Shown: piece after piece, positions 1 to 11,199 of the stretch
Position numbering within the stretch: position 1 is the first letter of the stretch
Layout: every line of letters begins with the position of its first letter
Assembly (NCBI GenBank): GCA_028023455.1
Contig: JAQFVV010012489.1
Location: 4,698,575 to 4,762,574, forward strand
Length of the DNA stretch: 64,000 nt
DNA from: Epiperipatus broadwayi
Lineage: Eukaryota > Onychophora > Udeonychophora > Euonychophora > Peripatidae
Direction of reading: 5' to 3'
Translations under genes and position numbers: made by a program
Notes under the pieces: generated by a model
Seen by the model: only the letters and a program-made list of their open reading frames with translations
What the model was told of the DNA's origin: nothing
The model's database searches: none

Positions 1-1307
1 TTTTCCTTATAAAATTTCAATTCCATATTGCAACCATCTTCAAAATCAATCTGGATCATCATTTCTTACATACACACTTTTCATGAACAACTTTCACTTA
101 CCAGATGATGTGGTCATATCAAACATTTGAATATCTGTTATTGGGTTGACAACTCATGTTATTCCATTATATGCATTTGACTTAAAATAGAGATTTGTTT
201 TGATCCATCTTTACCATCTTGTGAAGCATCTCATGACAAAAAAATGAAGCTACAATTAGCATACACCACTTTTTATTTTAAGTATCTTTGTCTTATATTT
301 ATGACAACTAGTTTAAATGCTTCATTTTATGGTGACATAAAATGAATAAATTTCCATGAACATAAAGATTTTTTCAAGATTTCCACAAATATGTTTGATT
401 AAGTGTTTCAAAAACTTTTACTAAATAAAAGTATTGTATTTAAATCACTAATATGATATAGAATTTTTATATCATTATGAAAAGTATTTATTTTAAGAAG
501 TATCAATATCATATGTGCTAAATTTACCTGATCTAGTATTCAAATACATTTAATATTCAAATATCTGAGAGTTATTTTTATATTACAATTAATTTTTATT
601 CTTTTTTATTTTTTATAAAAACAATATATATATATGATCATTTTTAAATGAATTATTAGAGCACAAATTATCTTTTTATTTATTTCAGTCAAGTCAAAAT
701 CATTTTCAAATTCTGCTAATATTTTAAAATAATTTGCAAGTTTTAATTTAAATTAAGTGGAATGTTTATGATGGTTTGTTTAAGAATATCAACTGATAAT
801 GCAGTCTGCCTTGATCGTTGTTATCTCTCTTATTTGCATTAACATTCCTGTAAATATTTACAAAGTATTTCATATGAAGATCTTTGGAGAAGTTCTGATA
901 GTCTTCAACTGTTCTTCATTTTCCTTGCTTGTTTTGCATTCACGTGATAATAAAAATTGAAGTTAAAATAATATTGATTTATTAGTTTCAAAAATCAGAA
1001 TAAGTCAGGATTCGACTGCCATCAGGAACTTGAAAGTAATTTAAATCCTTAAAAAATAGTAGGCACATAAAAGCAGCAATTTACCAGTAAAATTTCTAGT
1101 GAGAAAAGACAATCTATAAAAAACAAAAAGGCAAATGAAAATTATAGCAAAAAGTAATAATATTGATGTAAGAAAATATATTTGTGATTTAGGAAGAAAA
1201 GCTATAGAACAGAATGAAAGTCTAAAAAATGTAAACATCTTTGTTTTGAAAGGAAAGCTGTTTTATCTATAGATTAAGTTATTATTAAAAAAAGAGATAT
1301 CATAAAA
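1..1307. other. Anonymous AT-rich DNA
   Basis: No gene, RNA or repeat unit could be supported here. The stretch is A+T-rich with short homopolymer runs. A 65-codon minus-strand open frame (1041-1238) is hydrophobic and low in complexity, as expected by chance in such DNA. Confidence 0.6.
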
Positions 1308-1638
1308 AGAACCTTTTAACTATGTGGTGAAACTGAACTAATTTCAGACCCATATAGCTTTATAGTTTGTTTAGATGGATTTTAAGATATTTATGCATCT
1401 GAAAAATTTGTGCTTTCAAGCTTATAGGAACAGTTTACATAAGTGCTGTTCAGTAGAGTTGGGATTTAGATCTAGTTTCTAGTCCCCCTACCCTTTACTG
1501 ATGAAAGCCAATTAACTTGAAACCATGGTTTAAAGGTTGGGGACAATTTGAAAGAAATATTTAATTTTCGTTTCTCTCTCAGCATTTTTTGTAAACAAGC
1601 TTGACTGGACTATTGGTAAAGCTCCATCTGTGATCATA
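1308..1638 (+). repeat. 331-bp direct repeat, copy 1
   Basis: This segment is repeated at 1731-2061 with a constant offset of 423 bases. I see only scattered substitutions (about 15, roughly 95% identity) and no insertion or deletion. The 92 bases between the copies are unrelated to the unit. There is no coding frame. An AATTTCAGACCCATATA-like motif near the start resembles, in reverse complement, a stretch at 26620-26660, so the unit may belong to a dispersed repeat family. Confidence 0.9.
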
Positions 1639-1730
1639 AAATGCGAGGTATAGGCAGGTTAAAAATTTTTTAACTTGTTTTTGTTTATCATAAATGTACC
1701 TTTGAAAGTTTTAGCAATGACATAGATTGC

Positions 1731-2061
1731 AGAACCTTTTAACTATGTGGTGAAACTGAACTGATTTCAGACCCATATAGCTATATAGTTTGTTTTGCTG
1801 GATTTTAAGATATTTACATATCAGAAAAATTTGTGCTTTCAAGCTTATAGGAACAGTTTACATAAGTGCTGTTCAGTAGAGTTGGGATTTAGATCTAGTT
1901 TCTAGTCCCCCTACCCTTTACTGATGAAATCCAATTAGCTTGAAACCATGGTTTAAAGGTTGGGGACAATTTGAAAGAGATATTGAATTTTCAATTCTCT
2001 CTCAGCATTTTTTGTAAACAAGCTTGACTGGGCTATTGGTAAAGCTCCATCTATGATCATA
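1731..2061 (+). repeat. 331-bp direct repeat, copy 2
   Basis: Second copy of the 331-bp unit. It ends at TGATCATA, exactly where the sequence of the Penelope-like element begins, so the retroelement lies at the edge of this copy. The lack of indels suggests a fairly recent segmental duplication or selection against length change; the first is more likely. Confidence 0.9.
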
Positions 2062-2144
2062 TATACAAAATTATTCAAAACAATACAATAATTATTACAG
2101 TAAAAAATATTTTAAAAACAAATATATACCACAATATAATAAAA

Positions 2145-2178
2145 GTACATTCAACTATCTATGTAGTCATTATCAACA
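2145..2178 (-). ncRNA. Degenerate hammerhead-like motif, Penelope 3' end
   Basis: On the minus strand the tail downstream of the endonuclease frame reads TTGATAATGACTACATAG and then ATAGTTGAATGTAC. This resembles a hammerhead core (CUGAUGA, stem II, GAAA) with substitutions in both core boxes. Hammerhead ribozymes are known in Penelope-like elements. Here the core is mutated, so activity is unlikely. The call rests on position and on the better-preserved motif in the copy at 49.86 kb. Confidence 0.4.
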
Positions 2179-2182
2179 AGAT

Positions 2183-2953
2183 TCAAATTGTATTACAAAA
2201 AACCATTACAAATGTAAACAAACAGTAATATGTTATACAACAATTTTCCCACAATTCCTTAATTTTTATATTGGCAGCCTGTCTATTTATCAAATGTTGC
2301 TTTTCACTTTTTATTAACATAGCTTCTTTAATTTTGCTTTTATTATTATTTCTTTCAATACACAAAATCTTAACTTTATTAAAATCAAAATCAAAAACAT
2401 AATTACTTGTTACATAATGATCAAAAAATACTGATGGTGATACATCATCATTTCTAACATTCTCTTGTCTTGATTTTTGTATTCATTTATATAAAAACAA
2501 ATGCTCCTTTGATCTTTTCTCCAATGTACACTGAGATTCACCTATATATGCCTTTCCACAAACACACAGCCATTTATATATTGCACAACTTTGATTTAAA
2601 ATACTACATCTATTTTTTGAATTATTTATTAATCTATTTAAATTAGTAGTATAAAATGTGACTCGACATATATTTTTATATATCTGTTTTATAAATTTCA
2701 CTTGTTCATTACAAATAAATGGTATTGATATCCAAGTATATTTTATTTTATCAATATCTATAGCACTTAAAATATTACTATTATTATTAAACTTAGTAAC
2801 AATATTATAAATTAATTTATAATCATATCCAATATTTAACAAATCCATAGTAAATACATTTATGTTACTTATTTTATCAGAACTACATTTACATAAATTA
2901 TTATTCCTAAATAAAAATGATTTTAAACCAAATAATTTATGTGCTATTGACAC
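2183..2953 (-). pseudogene. Penelope-like GIY-YIG endonuclease remnant
   Basis: Downstream of the RT piece, frame 2483-2953 contains the RT-to-endonuclease linker (WISIPFI, then RLINNSK) and the GIY-YIG core YKWLCVCGKAYIGES followed by a conserved EH. The two Cys of the CVC motif fit the Cys/His motif typical of Penelope endonucleases. A stop and a frameshift separate it from the C-terminal piece at 2183-2365 (IERNNNKSKIKEAML, INRQAANIKIKELW). The same linker and tail recur in the copy near 50-51.7 kb, which confirms the family. In an intact element this domain nicks DNA for target-primed reverse transcription. Confidence 0.88.
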
Positions 2954-3134
2954 ATTTGAATACCAAGGAATATATCCTCTTTGTCAATATCTTTTATTAT
3001 CATACAATAATCTAATTTATTTTTATTATGAGTAACTTTAATATCTAAATATTGAATTTATTTTTTCTTCAAAATATTTACTCCATTTTAAACCTTCTAA
3101 ACTATTAATTCATTGAATAACAAATTTATGATAT

Positions 3135-3613
3135 CTAAACTTCCACATCATCAACATACCTGTAATAAATTTTAATACCTTGGTAATATATATTATTATT
3201 AAGAATTATATCTTCATATCTTGATACTACAAAACTACATATTTGTGAAATTACAGGAAGACCCATAGGCCAACCATTATCCATTTTATAATAATTTTCA
3301 TTAAACATAGCATATATATATTTTTTATCAATAAAATATATATCATTTACAAATTTTACTCTCTTAACATCAACTTTTTTTAACATCAAAGCATCTAATA
3401 TAATTTTTATAGATTTTAATCTACTGAACTGTACATCTCACATATATCAAATGTACAAATACTATCATTTTCATTAATATTAATATTATGAATTTTCTTT
3501 ACAAAATCAAACAATGAACTAATAGTATATTTTTCAAATCCAAGAACATCTTTTAATAATATTTCTATAAATCTACAAGTTTCATAGTAAAATGATCCAC
3601 CAAAGTCAATCAT
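3135..3613 (-). pseudogene. Penelope-like reverse transcriptase remnant
   Basis: Two overlapping minus-strand frames (3416-3613, then 3135-3389 after a frameshift) carry RT signatures. The first ends in a CTFDICEMYSSVD motif, matching the Penelope RT segment with the first catalytic Asp. The second has NGWPMGLPVISQICSF, the usual 'GxxMGSPLSP' block with Ser changed to Leu and Pro to Val, and then YRYVDDVEV with the catalytic YVDD pair intact. The N-terminal part of the RT is missing and replaced by the inverted arm. The altered GSP block and the frameshift make this a dead copy. Confidence 0.85.
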
Positions 3614-3689
3614 TAATCTTAAAGGTTTATCTTGTTTATGTAGTTTAATATTCGAAAAAAATTATAGGACAAATTTAAACAAGTACAAA

Positions 3690-4113
3690 AATCAAGACAA
3701 GAGAATGTTAGAAATGATGATGTATCACCGTCAGTATTTTTTGATCATAATGTAACATGTAATTATGGTTTTGATTTTTATTTTAATAAAGTTAAGATTT
3801 TGTGTATTGAAAGCAATAATAATAAATGCAAAATTAAAGAAGCTATGTTAATAAAAAGTGAAAAACAATATTTGATAAATAGACAGGCTGCCAATATAAA
3901 AATTAATGAATTGTGGGAAAGTTGATGTATGACGTATTACTTTTTGTTTACATTTGTAATGGTTTTTTGTAATACAATTTGAATCTAGTTGATAATGACT
4001 ACATAGATAGTTGAAAGTACTTCTATTAAATTGTGGTATATATTTGTTTTTTAAAATATTTTTTACTGTATTAATTATTGTATTGTTTTGAATAAATATA
4101 TATATTTTATTAT
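3690..4113 (+). repeat. Inverted 3' arm of the Penelope-like element
   Basis: Plus-strand copy of the 3' end of the element, pairing with 2062-2490. It keeps the C-terminal GIY-YIG frame (CIESNNNKCKIKEAML, then INRQAANIKI) with its own substitutions, followed by the same 3' untranslated tail and a (TA)-rich end. The arms are clearly homologous but not identical, so the inverted structure is old. Confidence 0.88.
3988..4020 (+). ncRNA. Degenerate hammerhead-like motif, inverted arm
   Basis: Equivalent of the motif at 2145-2178, on the plus strand in the inverted arm. It reads GTTGATAATGACTACATA and then GATAGTTGAAAGTAC. This copy keeps GAAA in the second core box. GACTA and TAGTT can form a short stem II. 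The first box is UUGAUAA instead of CUGAUGA. Confidence 0.4.
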
Positions 4114-4533
4114 AATTGGAATACAGAAATTGATTAATAATTTATATATATATATATACCTTTACCCCACTTAGCAATTAACCATTAGCAATATTTCACA
4201 ATAGCGATCATCAATTTGTACGCACTACTTCAATTTACAATCAATTTTTCACTATAACAATCAGGAAAAAATGTAAAAAAAAAATTTTTTGGCAGCCATC
4301 TTCAATTTTGCATTGCTGATGATGTCAGAGAATAAGTATTTTAAATTCATTTTACCCAAAAGCAAAAGTATATTATTGTAATACATATACAGGTAATGAC
4401 TTTGCTGTAATTGTATACACATACAATATTTTATTCATAAAACATAATGGTAGTGCTGCATTCAGTATTTTGAATATGGAATGTATAAACTTAAAATATC
4501 TATAATTACTGAATCTATAATACTGTATACTGT

Positions 4534-4630
4534 ATATATAAGTGTTGAATGTCTTTAGAATAATTTAACTTTATTTACTTGGATTATTTAAATAAAGTTT
4601 AATTTTTTTAAAGACATTCAACACTTATAT
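4534..4630. repeat. 95-bp near-perfect palindrome
   Basis: The left arm, TATAAGTGTTGAATGTCTTT onward, is repeated in inverted orientation at about 4587-4630, with a loop of about 10 bases and few mismatches. It lies inside the Tigger-like element and could fold into a stable cruciform or RNA hairpin. Confidence 0.85.
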
Positions 4631-4887
4631 TAGATGGTGAAATAGTCCAATATATAAATACGGTACAGGACAACTAAAATACCATCATTACAAACTTTCA
4701 GGAAAACACTAAATATGAATATTAAACTGCATGTGTGTGTTTCTTAATTTCGATATATTATTTTTAGAGCACCTGGATAATTATGTAAAAATAGTTATTG
4801 ATATTGTAACTTCATTAATAAACATGTTGTTTACACTCAAGTTGCTTCAAATCAAAAGAAAAACAACATTTTTAAATGCAAATGTCG

Positions 4888-5038
4888 AATTAGAAAAGTT
4901 AAAAAAAAACAGATTGTATTTAAAATAAATGTTAATGAATTTTCTTCTACACGAACGGGTCAAATTAGAAAAGTTTAAAAAGAAAAATAGATTGTATTTA
5001 AAATAAATGTTAATGAATTTTCTTCTATACGAATGGGG
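4888..5038 (+). repeat. Tandem duplication of a 75-bp unit
   Basis: AATTAGAAAAGTT starts at 4888 and again at 4963. Both units continue through GATTGTATTTAAAATAAATG and end with TTCTTCTAYACGAAYGGG. Only a few differences are visible, so the duplication is young relative to its host element. Confidence 0.85.
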
Positions 5039-5320
5039 GGAGGGACACTATTACATTACTAAAAATATAGTATTGTATTTATTAAGATTCCAACTATCAA
5101 CTTATAGCAAATATAAAATAAAAGAAAAATAAACTTAGCATATGTTTAGAAAATTAGTACAATTGTTTTTTTTTCTTTTAAATTAAGTTGAATTTTTTTT
5201 TCTAAAGTTGACTGATTTATGTTACACATTAAGAGTTTTGTTATTCTGGTGTACAGTAATAAGTCTTTATGTTTAATTAAATAATTTATAATTAAACATT
5301 GTTTTTTAGTTTTTATAATT

Positions 5321-5533
5321 TCACATAAGTAATAAACATAAATGTACAATATGTACTGTAATACACATTTTAAAAAAATGCACTTCAGTATGGAATTTTT
5401 TTTTCATTATGATGAAAAACTTCTGCGGAAGAATATAAAAACTCTTAAATTCAAATTTAGTTTCACGTTCTCTTTCTTTTGCTGTACTGTACTTTTTAAA
5501 CAGTAAAAATATGCATTTTTTCCCTAGTGACAT
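5321..5533 (-). pseudogene. Tigger/pogo transposase N-terminal (psq-like) remnant
   Basis: A 70-residue frame with VSKKKRFMSLGKKCIFLLFKK just upstream of and into its start. This resembles the start of Tigger/CENP-B-type transposases (a basic K/R stretch, then an 'LSLEEKxxIL' helix). It is followed by a frame-compatible stretch ending in LPQKFFIIMKKK, where the family has '(S)TLSTILKNK'. The match is weak residue by residue but falls at the correct end of a TIR element. The DDE catalytic domain is absent. Confidence 0.4.
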
Positions 5534-5746
5534 AAAACGTTTCTTTTTAGATACTGTAATTAGTCATCATTGTCATGAAAAAAAATCAAGAAAATCTTTG
5601 AGCTTGGAAACCCATGTGGATATTTTACATCGACTGGAACCAACCATTTTTTTCCCTCCATTATAAATATGTATTCTGTATATGATATTCTTGCTTAATG
5701 ATGAGTTTTGGAGGACCGATTGCCATCGTTAAGTGGGTAAAGGTGT

Positions 5747-7254
5747 ATTACACATATTTTCACTCATGCATCACAGCCTTCATTTTTAAACAAACTAATT
5801 GTAAGTCAAAAATATGTTGTCAACACAACACTACAATTATACTCTAAAGAAAAGATTATATATAATGCCTTAGTATAGTATGGCTTTGTTAATAGACTGC
5901 TAATAGTTTATTGGTTTAAGTATAAATACCATGGAAATGTAATTTGATGTCAGAATCAGTTAGTTTTTCTCAATTACAGTTTAACTTATATAAATTACAA
6001 ACATCAATAAATTATTATATTTATTTATTTATAAAAATGATAATTTTTAATTGATTAATGATTATCAATTATAAACTTGTTATGACATTTATTAACAAAG
6101 AAAATAGGAAAAAAGCAATTATTTTTTTTATTTTCTCAATTAATTTGTAAATAAATATATATAATGTTTTTAATACAATTATATTCACTTTAATTAAGAT
6201 AATAAAAACAATTATTAAAAATAAATCTCAGTTTTTAAAGAAACAATTTACCAATCAACAGATGTAACATTTTGATTTGATTTTTCATTATGTTTAAACT
6301 TTCTCAAATATTCATTATAATTATCTTTTTTAATTGAGTTTTTATGTTAAAACTTAAGAACTTTTATGCTTAAATGTTCTGCTGCCATAAAAACTGTTAA
6401 AAGTAATAAAAAATAATTTAATTTTGATGAACAAAAGGTTTTTATAACTTATTTTAAAGGTTATTATTTTAATTTTTATATGAGTATATTTATGAACATT
6501 CAAATGTTATTGAATAAAAACGACAAAAACTAACCGAAAAAGTATGAATATATTAGACCAAAAACTAATCAACTTTAAAACATATTAGAGTATATCTGCC
6601 CATTTTTCAAAACTTATGGATTTGGAAATTATAAAAAAATAATCAAAGTAAAATCAAAATTGAAAGCAAAAAAAAAACACCACCTATAATTTTTAGGCAA
6701 TAAGAAGTATGTTTCAACATAAAGATAAATGTTTTATTGATTTTAGTCAATGAGTGACAATTAATATTAATGTTTAAAAAAAACAACAATAATACTAGGT
6801 GTAAAAATAGATCAACGTTTTAACACACACAAAATAATAATAAAAATTTCCAAAAATAAAAAAAAACTTAGTTTAAGTTGAGTTAATATTAGTTATGTTA
6901 ATTGTTAAAAATAGAAATAGGTAAGTATGTAATAAATGCATGAATAAAAAATATTATTATACTTTATTACAATTATATATAAACTTGGGTTTGAAGAAAA
7001 AGAGGATCTCCAATTATTTCAGCAATAAATCATAACTAAAATGCTATTATAGGTTAATGGAGAAGCTTCAGGGATATTGTCTATCAGTAGTAATTGATAA
7101 TTTCCTGACAACATCAAAGACAAATATTATTTCTGTTTCCCTGGATAAAATTTCTTATTTCTGTTATTTACTAGAATAACAATCCATGGAAAATATTTTA
7201 CTCAATATATATATATATATATATATATATAGTATAAATATATAGATATATGTG

Positions 7255-7290
<36 letters not shown>

Positions 7291-8040
7291 CACAATTCTA
7301 TGAATTTTTACTAACAGATAAGGATGCTTATTTTGTGTTATGCATGCATATTTATTACCTGATTAAATAGAGAACTTTATAAAATTACTTAAAATCTTCA
7401 TTTAATTAATGTCACCCTATAAATTAAAAATAAAAAATGGTATTACTTTTGCCATTGTAATATTATTAGCATATTATATACTTCTGGTGTTATAATATCT
7501 TAATTATTGTCTATTATCATAAACAAGTTTGAAAAGAGCAACTTTTGTCTGTCTAACTATAAGACATGGTGTGCAGTTAAGATATATGTGAGTGTATGTG
7601 AACAAATTGCACAACACCCTACATTTAAATCATTCAATAAATAAATTTGCTTTACTATCTCAAATCAAAGAAATGAAACCTCTTTTTTTTATGTCTACAT
7701 TCAAATATATGGCATTAATAGGTAATGACAACTATAAAAACGAAATTTAAATAATCCAAAATCTTCTTGCAGTTTTTTAATAGCCTAAATAAAAAATGAA
7801 TTCATTTATTGATTGGTATGTAGATGTATTTAAGTACTAGGTGGCATTGCAATTTTATAAGCTTGATAATTTATTAACAATTAATTTTTTAAAAAAAATG
7901 TCAGTGTAATATGGCACATTTGACTTATGGGAATAGAAAGCAATTTTCCAAAAAATGACATTGTATTAAAACAAATTAATATAAAAGAAAGAGAAAATAT
8001 TATTAGATATAAAAAATGCTATAATTTTGCAACTTTAAAT
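5747..8040. other. Anonymous AT-rich DNA
   Basis: No coding region or element was recognised. 7205-7290 holds two (TA)n runs separated by a short spacer and flanked by GTGAGTTTATA / TATAAACTCAC, forming a small hairpin. The rest is low-complexity A/T sequence. Confidence 0.55.
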
Positions 8041-8445
8041 AATATGTAAAAAAAAATAAAATTAAATAATGCTTTTATGTAAATAGCTGATTAAAAGTAG
8101 ATAAATAAAAAAATAATCCACTTCTCGGTCAATTTGCCTTTCTTAGAGAATAGTAAAAATTTTAAGAATTTAGACATGTTATAAAACAAATAGAATTTGC
8201 AGGAATATTTCCATTTCTTAAAAGTATTTGGGGCCATTTGATTTTTTTATTTATTTGAGCCTCAAATGCTTTTATGAAATGATAATATTCCTGCAATTTC
8301 AAATTATTTTATAACAAGCCTAGATTCTTAAGATCTCTGATATTTTCCAAGAATGGCAAATTAACTGAGAAGCTGATTATTTTATTTTTCTACTTTTTAG
8401 TCATCTATTTATATAAATGCTTTATTTTTTTTTTTTTTACATATT
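8041..8445. repeat. 400-bp long imperfect palindrome (foldback element)
   Basis: The left arm 8041-8235 and right arm 8257-8445 are reverse complements over about 190 bases, at roughly 75-80% identity, with a loop of about 20 bases. Shared blocks include AATATGTAAAAAA at the tips, CACTTCTC/CAGCTTCTC, AATTTGCC, TTGCAGGAATAT and TTTGRGGCYC near the loop. No open frame spans it. It resembles an old foldback MITE or an inverted duplication. A transcript would form a long double-stranded hairpin. Confidence 0.85.
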
Positions 8446-11193
8446 AGCTTACTTTTTAGTTATATTATTATAAAGAATTGGTTAAAACTACAAAAAAAAT
8501 CTGACAAAAATTATAATTTAACTGTTCATAATTTTAGACTGCAATTTTACATGTTTTGGCCAGTTCACCCCCTGGTAAAATATTCCACAAGTATTGTATG
8601 TTAAAATGGATATTTTTCTGTATATTTTATTATATAAAATTTTTGTACAAAAAATTATGATAGATGGTGGGTAATTAAAAAAATGCCTTACAAAAGACAT
8701 AAGTCCTGCCCTGACATGTTTAGCCTTTATTCCAAGGCCAGGCAGTAAAATATTCAGTGTATTAAGACATTGTTTAAAGAAAATAGTCTCAATAACAAAA
8801 ATGTATTTATTTGTGAATTTCATATGGTTTTAGATATTTTGTTTACAATAAACTATATTGATTAGATATTGAGAAGTATAAATTATTAATAACTTATTTT
8901 CACTGGAAATACTTTATTTTCAAAATTGTAATGTTATATTAGCAGCTAACATGAATATGACCTTAAGCTATTTAGAAGTTTAGCTTTCATGTAAGCAATC
9001 TACTTATACTTATAAGTGTGAAAATATTGCAACAATAAATATTTAAAAATTTTAAACTTTTAAAGCATAATTCATTAGCTATAAGAGAAATTAATAAATA
9101 TTTGTTCACATTTTTAAAAATAATCAGAAATAATAAAGATTTCATTGATTTGTAAAACTGAAAATAATCTTTCCTGTTTTGATTATGATCTCATTTTTTA
9201 AATATTTATAAAAACAAAATGTGAACATTTAAAATTTATTTCAGTATAAGCACAAATATCTATTAAATGAAGTCAAATTTATTATTTTATAATAAGTAAT
9301 AATCATTAAATCATATATTTTATGTTGATGTGTGAGACAAAGAAAAATGACAGAAAATGCTGAAATGTTTGAGTCTAAGCTGCAAGACAGAAGGGTTAAT
9401 AACAATATGTGAAAATAAAAAATTACACTATCTAGCAAACAAATGCATTGGATTTTTAATAAATTTAATTAATTAAGTATGAGTTAAATCAATATTAACA
9501 AAATTTTATTCTACAAATGTAATATTTTTGTTAATTCAGTTGCTAGGGAGTTTTTGGAAGTGTAAGGATTTTAGTTTGAGTTCTAAACAGAAATAGTTTT
9601 TATTATTATTAATTTTAAAATGTGGATAAACTGACAGAAATACAGACAAAATGAGGACATATTTACAAAAACACAGAAAGGGAAAATTAATATAGAAGCA
9701 TATAAAAAGAAATCACTTTAAGTTGGAGTGATATATTTAGAAGCACATTTAGAAAATGGTGAGTCCAAGAATCCTGTAACAAATATATTTACATTGAATT
9801 TCTACAGTATTAGTAAAAAAATTGAGGGCTGAAATACCTAAAAATAACATTTTACAAAAATTAAAATAATAATATTGGAAAAAAACTGATGTTGATGTTG
9901 TACTTTTAATTTGGACTATTTCCATCATTTAACATTAAATATTAAATGTTTTTTTAAAAAAAACTTTATTTAAATTTTTCAATTATATTCATTACTTTAG
10001 ATGATATTAGCTTGCTTGATCAGTGACAGTACTAACATGGGAATCAAACCTGAAATGTTAGATTTTTGAATATTGAATTTTAAGATAATACTCTAGAGTA
10101 GATCTTCAGATAAACACTAATGTTTAATATTTTTAAAAACTCAATATACATATTTTGCTAAAAATAAAACAAATAGTTTTTCATTAATAAAACCCAATAT
10201 ATTATGATCTTTATTAATAATAACAACAAAAAAAACTATATTTTTTATTATTAAAAAATATGAAAGCTAGTAGGCTTGAGTAAATTTTCAATTAATGCAA
10301 ATTAATATTCTAATAGCAATCTGAAAATATTTTAACATGCAAAAAAGTAAACAATCATACAATTAGTAGTTATTTTATAAATGAAAGGTCATAGGCTTTA
10401 AATCAAATTACTTTGTTTAAGCATTTCTGTCTTTTGCTCTATCACTAAAATGCTTACAATTATTTTTTTTATAAAAGATTTAATGAATAATATATTTTTA
10501 TATTTATTGTTTTACTATCCATAGATTTTTAAAAAATATATTTTGTAATTTCATTGCCTCATAGTATATGTCAAATCAGAATTTTTTTAGTCATAATTTT
10601 GTCAACAAACAACTACCTTTCAATTAGATCCTTATTTTTCAAGCCGTATATTTAAATCTTCCCAAATTTTGTTCTTTTTTTCACAAATAGTTCACAACTT
10701 TTTTAAATAAAAAAAACTACATTTCAAATAAAATATTTCACAAGTATCTTTTTAAAATTTGATTTCAGTCAAATACAGAGTAATCATTTATCCTTATAAA
10801 CAGTTCTATATATTTACTGAAATTATTATTCAATTATTAATATTGCTTCTATACTAGTTATCTAACTTTCCAAATTTTTGAAAGTACCTTTCTACTTTAT
10901 AACTTCATGTACAGAGTTTACACAATTTACTTTATCTATCCATTTAAATTAGTTTAGTTTTATTCAAATTTTTTTGCTGTCTTTTCTACATCTCATGCAT
11001 TATTGGCAGTATTTCCTTATTATTCAAAAATCTTATTTTTAAATCAGCTATTTATATTAATAATTCTATAAATATAAATTGGAGCAATAACAGTCACCAA
11101 AACACTACCCACTATAAAATGCTAATAATAAAATGCACACAAAAAAAATAAAATACAAATTATTAAATTAAGTTTTAATAAAAACATTAATTA
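8446..11193. other. Anonymous AT-rich DNA
   Basis: No gene or element was recognised. A 101-codon minus-strand open frame (8518-8823) has no motif I recognise and lacks flanking support. A weak inverted repeat (a TTCACATTTT core) lies around 9088-9240. Confidence 0.5.
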
Positions 11194-11199
11194 TTCAGA

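Larger units (their letters stand above)
2062..4113 (-). mobile_element. Penelope-like retroelement, decayed, with inverted 3' arm
   Basis: A composite of about 2.05 kb. The main body lies on the minus strand and carries remnants of a Penelope reverse transcriptase followed by a GIY-YIG endonuclease. The last 430 bases or so (about 2062-2490) occur again in inverted orientation at 3690-4113, with the same coding frame and 3' tail, so both ends of the composite show the same terminal sequence. Inverted or tandem terminal copies are known for Penelope elements. The body is broken by several frameshifts and stops and cannot be active. It abuts the second 331-bp repeat on the left and a (TA)n run on the right. 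Confidence 0.85.
4156..5746 (-). mobile_element. Tigger/pogo-like DNA transposon, internally deleted
   Basis: The ends form a terminal inverted repeat. The left end reads ACCTTTACCCCACTTAG, and the reverse complement of the right end reads ACACCTTTACCCACTTAA, both next to TA, as expected for Tc1/mariner-pogo elements. The distance is about 1.59 kb, shorter than a complete Tigger. Near the right end, on the minus strand, is a transposase N-terminus remnant. Inside lie a 95-bp palindrome (4534-4630) and a 75-bp tandem duplication (4888-5038). The exact outer ends are uncertain because the left one sits in a (TA)n run. Confidence 0.6.
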
